DNA of 15,469 nucleotides, taken from positions 1 to 15,469 of the forward strand of contig JAETNO010000041.1 of assembly GCA_021768245.1 (NCBI GenBank). Reading direction: 5' to 3'. Position numbers and translations under genes: made by a program. This document shows, piece after piece, positions 1 to 6,177 of this stretch (its first letter is position 1; every line of letters begins with the position of its first letter). Origin of the DNA: Bacteroidaceae bacterium. GTDB lineage: Bacteria > Bacteroidota > Bacteroidia > Bacteroidales > Muribaculaceae. The notes below the pieces were generated by a model. The model was not told the DNA's origin. It ran no database searches and saw nothing but the letters and a program-made list of their open reading frames with translations.

Positions 1-16
1 CTCTCCGGGGTCACCA
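1..16 (+). tRNA. possible tRNA 3' end (truncated at window edge)
   Basis: The first 16 bases fit the 3' end of a tRNA gene: five bases of a T-stem, a seven-base acceptor strand (CGGGGTC), discriminator A and an encoded CCA. A strong terminator follows about 20 bases later and a tyrosine recombinase gene starts 380 bases further on. tRNA 3' ends are common targets of such integrases. The rest of the tRNA is outside the window, so the cloverleaf cannot be checked and the amino acid identity is unknown. Confidence 0.35.
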
Positions 17-36
17 AGCCAAACGGCAAAATGCAG

Positions 37-72
37 AAAACCTCTGAAATCCAGACGATTTCGGAGGTTTTT
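37..72 (+). terminator. Rho-independent terminator
   Basis: A 12-bp stem (40-51 with 57-68, one G-T wobble) has a 5-base loop (CAGAC) and is followed by a run of T. The A-run before the stem can extend the pairing. It would end transcription entering from the left, such as the putative tRNA, before the integrase region. Confidence 0.8.
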
Positions 73-125
73 CGTTTATCCCAACCGGCATTTCGGAGCA
101 AAATAATGAGGGTGTGCGGTGGCCC

Positions 126-295
126 AAAAGGGTACATTCGTCATCGGCGCGAAAAGTGTACCCTTTTAAGGGTTCTGACCGCTAATCCTCAATACATTAC
201 GATGATTTATTTTGCCCGAAAAACAGGTGTGTCCAGGGGCTGCGAGGGTACACTTTTTTGATATATACCCGATTGTACCCTTTTTCGTACCCTCG
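126..295. repeat. array of GTACCC motifs, candidate integrase arm or regulator sites
   Basis: Five copies of a GTACCC-centred motif lie in 170 bp in both orientations. AAAAGGGTACA (126-136) is the perfect inverse of TGTACCCTTTT (157-167). CGAGGGTAC (243-251) is the perfect inverse of GTACCCTCG (287-295). A further TGTACCCTTTTT lies at 274-285. An array of short inverted and direct repeats between a likely attachment site and the integrase gene is what arm-type integrase or excisionase sites look like. A repressor array is the alternative. Confidence 0.55.
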
Positions 296-335
296 TAAGC
301 CTATTATGATATGATTTTCAGTTCGTTGCCTTGAA

Positions 336-367
336 TTTGCAAGATTGAGAAAAATTTTGTATCTTTA
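336..367 (+). promoter_or_regulatory. Bacteroidota-type promoter of the integrase
   Basis: TTTG at 336-339 (-33) lies 20 bp before TATCTTTA at 360-367 (-7; one mismatch to TAnnTTTG). This matches the Bacteroidota housekeeping promoter layout. The integrase ATG is 26 bases downstream of the -7 box. Confidence 0.6.
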
Positions 368-372
368 ATGTA

Positions 373-385
373 ACACTAAAACCAC
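373..385 (+). promoter_or_regulatory. leader motif, variant copy before integrase
   Basis: ACACTAAAACCAC ends 8 bases before the integrase ATG. It matches 11 of 13 positions of the + strand variant CCACTAAATCCAC at 3334-3346 and fewer (10 of 13) of the exact motif found before mobA and the HTH gene. It is not complementary to the 16S rRNA 3' end, so it is not a Shine-Dalgarno site. Confidence 0.4.
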
Positions 386-393
386 ATCAAAGT

Positions 394-1635
394 ATGAAAA
401 ATGAAAATTTCTTTAATGCGACTTTCATCGCTCGAAAAGCAAGGGTACTGCGTAACGGTGAGGTGCCCATCATTATGCGTATCACTATCGCCGGACAACG
501 TGCAGAGATCAACATCAACCGTACTGTAAACCCTGCGTTGTGGAACTCGGCAAAGGGAGTGTCCAAAGGCAAAACCCGCGCCGATGCTGAACTCAACCGC
601 TATCTTGAAACAGTACGGACTAAGCTGTTCGCCATCCACACGCAGATGGTGGCGGAAGGAGTGCTTATCAATCCCGACACGATGAAGAAACGCTTTATAG
701 GTGCTGATGAAAGCACCAAAGTGAGAATGTTTCTTGAAGTGTTCCGCGAGAACAACGAGAAATACCGCAAGCATATGGAACTGGGCGACATCGCCGAAGG
801 TACTGTGCTGCGCTGGGAGCGTTGTGTTGTCTATCTGGAGGAATTCCTGAAACTCCGCCGTAAGGTTGCCGACATCCCTCTGCAAGATGTCACGATGCCG
901 TTGATTGACGACTTCGAGCTATGGTTGCGTACAGTCAAGGGTTGCGGGCATAATTGCGCTATCCGTTACATCAGCACAATCAAGAAGATAATCCGTGATG
1001 CGGTCAATTTCAAATGGATTGACCGTGATCCGTTCTATGGCAGGACTTACTCCAAGAAGAAAACCCAACGTGAGAGTTTGAGCGAGGCTGAACTCAACGC
1101 CATCATGTCACTTGACCTCAAGGAACTGCCACGCCTTGAAATGGTGCGGGATGTGTTTGTGTTCTGCTGCTTCACCGGGCTTGCCTTCTCCGATGTGTCC
1201 GCGCTTACCGCTGACAAAATCGTGACTGATGCCGACGGTGAACAATGGATACGCAAGCGCCGGGAGAAAACCGATGAGCTTAGCTCAATCCCGCTGCTTG
1301 AAATTCCCCGGCAGATCCTTGTGAAATATTCCGGTCACCGTAAATTGGCCGGAACTGACCGACTGTTGCCTGTGCTGTCCAACCAACGTTGCAATGGGTA
1401 TCTCAAAGAGATTGCTGACCTTGCCAAAATCACCAAGAAATTGACAACCCACGTTGCGCGCCATACATTTGCCTGTATGTCACTTGACAATCATGTGGCA
1501 ATCGAAACAATTTCAAAGATGCTTGGCCACGCCAACATCAAGACGACCCAACTCTATGCCCGTATGCAGGACAAAACCATTTCGGAAGATATGGTGAAAA
1601 TGCGCCAAAAATTCGACTGTGTGATGATGAACTGA
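394..1635 (+). CDS. tyrosine recombinase / site-specific integrase
   Basis: This 413-residue protein is a tyrosine recombinase of the kind carried by Bacteroidota integrative elements; it cuts and rejoins att sites. An N-terminal arm-binding region and a SAM-like core-binding domain (about 110-205) precede the catalytic domain. Visible catalytic residues are K292, H353 and R356 (HVAR box), H379 (LGHANI) and nucleophile Y388. The first catalytic Arg is missing: the box reads TGLAFSD with Ala at 264. CTnDOT integrase also lacks this Arg, so the enzyme may still be active. The start follows a good promoter and there is no upstream alternative in the leader. It transcribes away from the putative tRNA end and terminates at a hairpin shared with the convergent protease gene. 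Function is confident; the target site is inferred. Confidence 0.95.
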   Translation: MKNENFFNATFIARKARVLRNGEVPIIMRITIAGQRAEININRTVNPALWNSAKGVSKGKTRADAELNRYLETVRTKLFAIHTQMVAEGVLINPDTMKKRFIGADESTKVRMFLEVFRENNEKYRKHMELGDIAEGTVLRWERCVVYLEEFLKLRRKVADIPLQDVTMPLIDDFELWLRTVKGCGHNCAIRYISTIKKIIRDAVNFKWIDRDPFYGRTYSKKKTQRESLSEAELNAIMSLDLKELPRLEMVRDVFVFCCFTGLAFSDVSALTADKIVTDADGEQWIRKRREKTDELSSIPLLEIPRQILVKYSGHRKLAGTDRLLPVLSNQRCNGYLKEIADLAKITKKLTTHVARHTFACMSLDNHVAIETISKMLGHANIKTTQLYARMQDKTISEDMVKMRQKFDCVMMN

Positions 1636-1658
1636 CATCAGGCAACGAAAAACAAATG

Positions 1659-1698
1659 ACAACGGCAACCGGGCGATGGGCTTCGGTTGCCGTTGTTT
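1659..1698. terminator. bidirectional terminator between integrase and protease genes
   Basis: A perfect 13-bp stem pairs 1659-1671 with 1684-1696 around a 12-base loop. It is followed by TT on the plus strand, and on the minus strand the stem leads into TTTGTTTTT. It sits between two convergent genes and probably ends both transcripts. Confidence 0.8.
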
Positions 1699-1699
1699 A

Positions 1700-2554
1700 T
1701 CAAATGCTTACCCCATCGTTAACAATCTGGGGTATAAGATAAGAATACCAGACGACTCCTAAATTGAACCCATCTTTACGAACAATCGTAAAATCATCAA
1801 ACTCTATTGGTGTGCTTTGCAGGAAGGGTTCACCAGAATAGACACCAAGGAATGCGAACTGTTTTTCTTGCGCCGTATAAATATGTCCTTTGGAAAATAA
1901 CTGATTTATAGGTCTTGATATTACCAAGCTACCCGAAGAACCCGGAAATAGTTTTGAATCAATGAGCACATATGGCAAACCATTGAAATGTCCACCCCAA
2001 CGAGAAGCAATAATTCCTGATTTTACAATAGGATATAGATTATGAGTGTCATAAAATCCCTTTGGATAACCAATAGTAATTACATCATCACAAACCTCAA
2101 CATCTATCAAATTTTTACCGGGTAGATCATTTTCTGAAACTCCGGCATATCCTATAATATTGTTTGATGAGTCTGCGACAGCGGAATGTATCAAGTCTAT
2201 TACATTGACCGCGGCGATATCAACAACTGGATTTTTATGTATTTTTACACGTTTTCGTAATTCTTCGTTATTTAAGGTTATTGGGAACCATTTTATTTGT
2301 CCATTATCATTTTTACGCAGATTAAATGTTAATTGATCCGGCAATATAAGGTTTCCACTCCTATCCATTTGGCCAACTACATGTTTGTTAGTAATTAGCC
2401 ATAATTCGTTAATTTGTTGCCAAGCGTTACCATCTGCATTAATCTCATCCTCTCCAAAAGTTTGGTAAAAGAAACCAGAACCTTGGCTTTGCCCAAAAGG
2501 TGTTTGGACTTGGATAATTGTGCTAATGAGATTTAATTTGTCATTTAACGTCAT
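1700..2554 (-). CDS. trypsin-like serine protease, probably cytosolic
   Basis: The gene encodes a chymotrypsin-fold peptidase of 284 residues, or 304 if translation begins at 2614. Numbered on the longer form, the triad is H78 (LITNKHVV), D132 (VVDIAAVNV) and S227 (GSSGS), with an oxyanion-type GSGF segment at 45-48. I prefer the start at 2554 because the fold begins right after it and the extra 20 residues look unlike a protein terminus. No signal peptide or membrane segment is visible, so it should act inside the cell. The gene is clearly more AT-rich than its neighbours and sits between the integrase and the HTH genes, which suggests it was inserted there as cargo. A palindrome (2562-2575, TGTATT-TT-AATACA) just upstream could be an operator. 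Substrate is unknown; a host-defence or stress role is only a guess. Confidence 0.85.
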   Translation of the reverse strand: MTLNDKLNLISTIIQVQTPFGQSQGSGFFYQTFGEDEINADGNAWQQINELWLITNKHVVGQMDRSGNLILPDQLTFNLRKNDNGQIKWFPITLNNEELRKRVKIHKNPVVDIAAVNVIDLIHSAVADSSNNIIGYAGVSENDLPGKNLIDVEVCDDVITIGYPKGFYDTHNLYPIVKSGIIASRWGGHFNGLPYVLIDSKLFPGSSGSLVISRPINQLFSKGHIYTAQEKQFAFLGVYSGEPFLQSTPIEFDDFTIVRKDGFNLGVVWYSYLIPQIVNDGVSI

Positions 2555-2672
2555 AACTGAATGTATTTTAATACAGTTAATAACAAAATCCGTGCCACCA
2601 TCATAAAGTGACATAATGTCATATGTGACGATGACACAGATAAAATAATTGAATTTGTTCTAATTCCTTGTA

Positions 2673-2966
2673 TCAGCCGAATTTGGGTCGGTAGTTGGAT
2701 TGCAGGAAGGTTTCAATATCTTCCTCGGCATAGAGGATTTTACCGTCAAGCCGGTAATATGGGATTAGACCCCGGTCGCGGTAATCCTGCGTGGAGCGTC
2801 GGCATACTCCGAGTAGTTCTGACAACATGGCGTCGGTGATGAACCGTTTGCCGTGGAGCAATGGGTGGTATTCCTCTTTCAACTGTTGGCACATGGCGGT
2901 GATGTCGTCGGCTTGCGCAGTAAGGCGCACTATGCGCGGGTCGGTGGCGGTGACTGTTTCTTTCAT
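2673..2966 (-). CDS. helix-turn-helix protein, excisionase-like
   Basis: This 97-residue protein has a winged HTH of the MerR/excisionase type in its C-terminal half (about 42-92): a helix pair around TDAMLSELLGVCRRSTQDYR and then a wing (IPYYRLDGKILYAEEDIETFL). Such proteins bind and bend DNA and act as excisionases or regulators in Bacteroidota integrative elements. Its start overlaps the stop of the upstream HTH gene by four bases (ATGA, 2963-2966), so the two are probably translationally coupled. Which of the two acts as the recombination directionality factor cannot be told from sequence. Confidence 0.85.
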   Translation of the reverse strand: MKETVTATDPRIVRLTAQADDITAMCQQLKEEYHPLLHGKRFITDAMLSELLGVCRRSTQDYRDRGLIPYYRLDGKILYAEEDIETFLQSNYRPKFG

Positions 2967-3247
2967 TGCCCCGCTCCTTCCTCTTTGATGATTAACTTGG
3001 CGATGTCGCCGCCCTTGAACTGCGAGAGCCTGCCGAGGTGGGAGAACCCGATTTTGCCTCGCTCTTTCATCGTGCGGAGTTTCCGCTCGGATATGTGGAG
3101 ATAGTCGCAGGTCTGCTTGGTGTTGAGCCAGTCCGACAATCTTTTGTCGCGCAGTTCGTTATACATTGCCTTGACGGTCTTATGGAGAAAATCGACGCGT
3201 TCGATAAGTGCGTCGAAAACCTCACGGTCAATTTCAATGGTGTCCAT
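2963..3247 (-). CDS. helix-turn-helix protein, excisionase-like (upstream partner)
   Basis: This 94-residue protein has an N-terminal helical, probably coiled segment (about 5-40) and then an excisionase-type HTH (about 42-90; TKQTCDYLHISERKLRTMKE, then the wing residues KIGFSHLGRLSQF). The pairing with a second small HTH gene next to mob genes is the usual layout of the excision and regulation module of CTnDOT-like elements. A 13-base leader motif lies 6 bases before its ATG, shared exactly with mobA. Its mRNA leader also contains a terminator-like hairpin, so expression may be attenuated. Confidence 0.85.
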   Translation of the reverse strand: MDTIEIDREVFDALIERVDFLHKTVKAMYNELRDKRLSDWLNTKQTCDYLHISERKLRTMKERGKIGFSHLGRLSQFKGGDIAKLIIKEEGAGQ

Positions 3248-3253
3248 AAATTT

Positions 3254-3266
3254 GTGGATTAAGTGG
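3254..3266 (-). promoter_or_regulatory. leader motif CCACTTAATCCAC before HTH gene
   Basis: The 13-base motif on the minus strand ends 6 bases before the ATG at 3247. It is an exact copy of the one 6 bases before mobA (5008-5020). Confidence 0.55.
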
Positions 3267-3300
3267 ATTTTGTAGTGGTGTTTGTGTGGGATAAAGTCTT

Positions 3301-3331
3301 AAAAAGTCGGCGGGTATCCCTCCCGCCGACT
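3301..3331 (-). terminator. Rho-independent terminator (minus strand), possible attenuator
   Basis: A perfect 10-bp stem, AGTCGGCGGG (3305-3314) with CCCGCCGACT (3322-3331), has a 7-base loop. Read on the minus strand it is followed directly by TTTTT. It may end transcription from mobB or, being downstream of a -7 box at 3380-3387, attenuate the HTH operon. Confidence 0.7.
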
Positions 3332-3379
3332 CACCACTAAATCCACAATCAAATTAAATTTATGACTGCGATTCAGTGG

Positions 3380-3387
3380 CAAAGTTA
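3380..3387 (-). promoter_or_regulatory. -7 box TAACTTTG for the HTH operon
   Basis: The minus strand reads TAACTTTG, a perfect TAnnTTTG box, about 130 bases before the HTH start. No TTTG is seen 20 bp upstream, so the promoter may be weak or need an activator. Confidence 0.45.
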
Positions 3388-3430
3388 GCGATTTATTTCC
3401 GTATTTCCATGCTATTGCACGGGAAATCAG

Positions 3431-4780
3431 TTAAAACCGATGGCGTGGGCCTCGCTTCTTTTTACGCTGCATACGGCGGCGGAAATCTTCTTCATCGGGA
3501 TTGAACGACTGACCCTGCTGGAACAGGTCAAGACCCGGAATTGGCAGGTCATAGTCGCCGAAGTCTGAAACGGATTGGGTGACGGTGGATTGAGATTGTA
3601 CGTTTGTGGAGTGCTGCTGGCTGTCCGATGTTTGGGTATCCTGTGCCGTATAGGTCTGCGATTGATTATCGAAACCGGTATCTTTGGGTGTCGGCTCCAC
3701 CGTTGGAACAACAATAGGTGTCGTAACATCGGGTGTATCGGTAGGTGCATTTGCAGGATTGTTGAACCGCTCGTTGATGGCATTTGCCGAGAACTCCTTG
3801 CCTAACCGGGAACCGTTCAATACCGTCATGGCATTGTGGTCGATGAATGTAACACCATATATGCGCCCTTCCTCCGTGTAGCGGAGAACAATATCAATGT
3901 TCCGTGCTTTCAATTTAGCGATGAAATCAGACTTGCCGGTGGCAACCGCAAGCACATCGGCGACTTTACGTTTCGTGGGCGTAATATCAATCTTGTCCTT
4001 AGATTGCTCAAACCGCCCGTCAATGGCGGTGCGACTTGCGAACTTACCGAGGCGCGATGCCTTGAACGGCGTTGCGATTGTCTCGCCGCTGTCGTTGGTG
4101 GCAAAATACACTAACCCGTGGTACTCTCTGCCGTTGACCCTTCCGTCTGTCTGCTCACATCTCACATTATATAATGAGAGTATGGCGTTATATTCGCCGA
4201 TGGTCTGAAACTTGTAGCGCATACCGACCATTTTGACGGTGTTAGCAACCTGACGCTTGATGTCGCCCGACGGGTCAACCTTGCGTATGGGCGCATCGGG
4301 TATGATTTTTTCTCGTTGCGCCTTATGGAGATTGTATTTTTCCTCCAACTCGGTCGTGATCCGTTTGCTCCGGCGAAAGAGAAAATCCTGATTGAGCCTC
4401 TTGCCCTGCTCGTTGACATTGACGGTCACTATATGGATGTGGTGGCGGTCAATGTCCATATGCTTATAGATTATGAAGGGCTGCTCACCGAAGCCGAGTT
4501 TGTCCAGATACTCGCGGGCGAGGATTTCATACTGCTGCTCCGTCAGTCTGTCATCGGGGTGCGGATTGAGGGAGATATGAAGAACAGGTTTCTTTGTCTT
4601 GCCCATTTTCGGCATGAACAGATTGAAATTCTCCACCATGTGGGCAATGTCAATCTGACCGTCTGCCGGAATTATTATCTTGTTTGCTCCAAGCACCCGA
4701 CCTTCCTCCCGGTTCATCTTTTCGCCGTTGTATGCCAACGCCCCGTAGAGCGATGAGCCTATCGAGATTTTAGCGACCAT
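3431..4780 (-). CDS. mobB: MobB-type relaxase / mobilization nuclease
   Basis: This 449-residue relaxase would nick oriT and lead the strand during transfer. The N-terminal nuclease domain (about 1-170) shows H68 (VLHISLNPH), H107, and the metal-binding cluster HHIHIV at 113-118; Y17 (ALAYNGEK) is a candidate nucleophile. Linker and accessory regions (about 170-340) are followed by a low-complexity tail (about 340-430; rich in Thr, Gln, Pro, Ser) and a basic terminus (RRRMQRKKKRGPRHR). Its start overlaps the end of mobA by 22 bp, so the two are an operon, and an oriT-like repeat lies upstream of mobA. No coupling protein or mating-pore gene is in the window, so it probably depends on a helper element. 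Confidence 0.93.
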   Translation of the reverse strand: MVAKISIGSSLYGALAYNGEKMNREEGRVLGANKIIIPADGQIDIAHMVENFNLFMPKMGKTKKPVLHISLNPHPDDRLTEQQYEILAREYLDKLGFGEQPFIIYKHMDIDRHHIHIVTVNVNEQGKRLNQDFLFRRSKRITTELEEKYNLHKAQREKIIPDAPIRKVDPSGDIKRQVANTVKMVGMRYKFQTIGEYNAILSLYNVRCEQTDGRVNGREYHGLVYFATNDSGETIATPFKASRLGKFASRTAIDGRFEQSKDKIDITPTKRKVADVLAVATGKSDFIAKLKARNIDIVLRYTEEGRIYGVTFIDHNAMTVLNGSRLGKEFSANAINERFNNPANAPTDTPDVTTPIVVPTVEPTPKDTGFDNQSQTYTAQDTQTSDSQQHSTNVQSQSTVTQSVSDFGDYDLPIPGLDLFQQGQSFNPDEEDFRRRMQRKKKRGPRHRF

Positions 4781-5001
4781 TGCTGCTCGAATTTTTCCGA
4801 CAATGATACGACTTCCGACATAACCCCGACCATTTCAATGGTGAGTTTCTCCAACTTGTAGAGAGCGGTCATCGCTTTTTTCTCGGTGAAATTCTCCCGG
4901 AGGGTTCTCACGGTAAGGTCGTAGTTCACGCTAACCTTTACATGGTGGCTGCACTTGTTGGCAACCGGCGGTCGCCCGCCTTTGTTGATGTAATGTGTCA
5001 T
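4759..5001 (-). CDS. mobA: MobA-like mobilization accessory protein, apparently shortened
   Basis: This 80-residue product begins MTHYINKGGRPP, a typical MobA start. An ATG further upstream (5094) would run through the oriT region and is not preferred. Residues 22-75 (NYDLTVRTLRENFTEKKAM, then LYKLEKLTIEMVGVM) match what I know of the C-terminal half of CTn-type MobA proteins. The ribbon-helix-helix and middle region normally expected between the GGRPP segment and this helix appears to be absent, as if removed in frame near residue 20. A CCACTTAATCCAC leader motif ends 6 bases before the start. It overlaps mobB. The family role is to help the relaxase bind oriT; whether this short form can do so is uncertain. 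Confidence 0.7.
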   Translation of the reverse strand: MTHYINKGGRPPVANKCSHHVKVSVNYDLTVRTLRENFTEKKAMTALYKLEKLTIEMVGVMSEVVSLSEKFEQQWSLKSR

Positions 5002-5007
5002 AAAAAA

Positions 5008-5020
5008 GTGGATTAAGTGG
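5008..5020 (-). promoter_or_regulatory. leader motif CCACTTAATCCAC before mobA
   Basis: Exact 13-base copy on the minus strand, separated from the mobA ATG by six T residues. It is the same motif at the same distance as before the HTH gene at 3247. Confidence 0.55.
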
Positions 5021-5090
5021 TGAGTGCAACGCGGAGCCTCTGCCAACCGCAGGTTTGGAACAGGGATGCCCGACTTCGGAGGGTAGCCCC

Positions 5091-5165
5091 ACATAGCAAG
5101 GTTGTTTTGTGGGAACGCGAGTTACCCAAAACCTTTTCGGTTTCCGAAAAGACACCTTGCTATGT
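5091..5165. other. candidate origin of transfer (oriT)
   Basis: A perfect 12-bp inverted repeat (ACATAGCAAGGT 5091-5102, ACCTTGCTATGT 5154-5165) encloses 51 bases. Inside are a perfect 8-bp hairpin (CTTTTCGG 5133-5140 with CCGAAAAG 5144-5151) and a weaker stem around GGGAAC-GCGA-GTTACCC (5111-5126). The position, 90 bp upstream of mobA and pointing into the mob operon, is where relaxase recognition sites lie in Bacteroidota mobilizable elements. The nick site is not identified. Confidence 0.65.
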
Positions 5166-5211
5166 ACGAGTGTACATCTTACCTATTATGAAATAAGGAT
5201 TTAAGCCCGTT

Positions 5212-5466
5212 ATGACAGCCCGGTTTGCCATTAAAGGTGTACGAAAGTCGTACTCTCACGCCTTATTCCATGCCTGCGGAGGGTATTCAACCCCTCGGTG
5301 CTTATATAAAGTTACGAAAATTTCTCGGCAATTACAAACGGCGAGAAAAAATTTGGGCGAAATTCCGATGCTTTATACCGGATTTGGAGAGCTGATGACT
5401 GGTGATCAGAAAAATTTCGCCCTTGAAATGTTAAAAATTCAGCCTGATTTTCGGGAAATCCGGTGA
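5212..5466 (+). CDS. uncertain small hypothetical protein
   Basis: The 84-residue frame is open but shows no domain, signal peptide or clear leader motif. It is basic in the first half (RKSYSHALFHACGGY) and ends IQPDFREIR. It lies directly beyond the oriT-like repeat, where many elements have only non-coding DNA. I include it because the frame is longer than expected in this gap and nothing else explains the stretch; it may be a chance ORF. Confidence 0.25.
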   Translation: MTARFAIKGVRKSYSHALFHACGGYSTPRCLYKVTKISRQLQTARKNLGEIPMLYTGFGELMTGDQKNFALEMLKIQPDFREIR

Positions 5467-5483
5467 AAAATGGTGCAAAACGT

Positions 5484-5510
5484 GGACATAGCCGGACATA
5501 CTTGGACAAG
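5484..5510. repeat. three direct repeats with 10-bp period
   Basis: GGACATA (5484-5490), GGACATA (5494-5500) and GGACAAG (5504-5510) recur every 10 bp, about one helical turn, 50 bp before a -7-like TATCTTTA at 5560-5567. This could be a same-face binding site for a regulator or a small iteron set. Confidence 0.4.
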
Positions 5511-5893
5511 ATAGAATTAGCTGTAAAAATTACCATGAAACTTTTTGAAAAATTTTTTGTATCTTTATATAGAGATTGACGGATAATACTGCCTTCAAGG
5601 AGTTCAAATTACCGATACTATTAAGGAACTATCCAACGAACCGCAGTAATGTTTATAAATCTTACCGGAGTACATTGGAAATTTTTATAGGTAGATATGA
5701 TAAAGGAATATACCATATCCTTTTGTAGAGTTCAATCCTTAGTATTTATAATAGAACTGCTGACACTACGATATTTGTATTATCCTTAATTACCATCTAT
5801 CCAAAGGAATAACCAAAGTATCAAGGAAATAACATACTTACTATCTATATTAACTTAATGGCTATACAGCCGTAGTGTATAGATAGGAAACTA
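5511..5893. other. non-coding stretch with promoter-like box and small hairpins
   Basis: No convincing gene is present; the longest plausible start (ATG 5697) gives only 30 codons. TATCTTTA at 5560-5567 resembles the integrase -7 box in sequence and context (a preceding run of T and TTG), but lacks a TTTG at the right distance. A near-palindrome lies at 5702-5724 (AAAGGAATAT against ATATCCTTT). A nested hairpin lies at 5841-5886: CTATCTATA pairs with TATAGATAG and encloses GGCT-ATAC-AGCC. The region may be a long leader or replaced DNA. Confidence 0.4.
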
Positions 5894-5905
5894 CCACTTA
5901 ATCCA
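5894..5905 (+). promoter_or_regulatory. leader motif CCACTTAATCCA before a broken ORF
   Basis: An exact 12-base copy of the motif found before mobA and the HTH gene, here on the plus strand, 17 bases before the ATG at 5923. Confidence 0.5.
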
Positions 5906-5922
5906 AAAACAATTAAAGAATT

Positions 5923-6177
5923 ATGACAATGACACGACGACACCAAACCCCGGCTTAATCAGCCGATGCCCTCCCGACAGCGGAGGAAGGCCGCCAATGG
6001 GCGACGGAGAAAGCTGTACCCTACACCAAGCATAGATGCTGCCGGCAATGCGCTCTGCCGATAGAAGCCCGGTCTATCCGTGTCAGAAGATACGCTGACG
6101 GCCACCGCTATGCCCTTACCCAAACATCAACACTTAAACAAAAATCTCTATGGCCAAAGTATATGAGTCCGACATAG
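5923..6177 (+). pseudogene. small ORF with one in-frame stop (possible pseudogene)
   Basis: From ATG 5923 the frame reads MTMTRRHQTPA, meets TAA at 5956-5958, then stays open for 72 codons to TAG at 6175-6177. The downstream part has a coherent protein-like composition, with a cysteine cluster (RCCRQC) and basic stretches, and no in-frame ATG to restart until near its end. An exact leader-motif copy lies 17 bases upstream, which argues that translation once began here. It overlaps the start of the DUF3408-like gene in another frame. A single nonsense mutation would explain it; chance openness is the alternative. Confidence 0.35.

Larger units (their letters stand above)
3252..3348 (-). promoter_or_regulatory. 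nested inverted repeats in the leader of the HTH operon
   Basis: TTGTGGATT (3252-3260) pairs with AATCCACAA (3340-3348). Alternatively GTGGATT plus TAGTGGTG (3263-3280) pairs with CACCACTA plus AATCCAC (3332-3346). Both enclose the 10-bp GC-rich hairpin at 3305-3331. The arms contain copies of the CCACTTAATCCAC leader motif in opposite orientation. The block lies between a -7 box and the HTH start codon, so it would be part of the mRNA leader. Confidence 0.55.

Noticed and set aside
31..261. 76-codon open frame at the left end on the plus strand
   Set aside because: It runs through a terminator hairpin and the GTACCC repeat array, and the product has no protein-like features.
376..885. 169-codon frame opposite the integrase
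   Set aside because: It is antisense to a well-supported recombinase and has no recognisable domain.
3334..3388. Plus-strand leader-motif variant followed by an 8-codon ORF (ATG 3362)
   Set aside because: The motif copy has one mismatch and is explained as the opposite arm of the inverted repeat; the peptide is too short to support.
4316..4756. 146-codon frame opposite mobB
   Set aside because: It is antisense to the relaxase nuclease domain, whose motifs are clear; the frame is a by-product of its codon use.
5002..5094. N-terminal extension of mobA
   Set aside because: The extra codons run towards the oriT-like repeat, and the typical MobA start (MTHYINKGGRPP) is at 5001 behind the leader motif.
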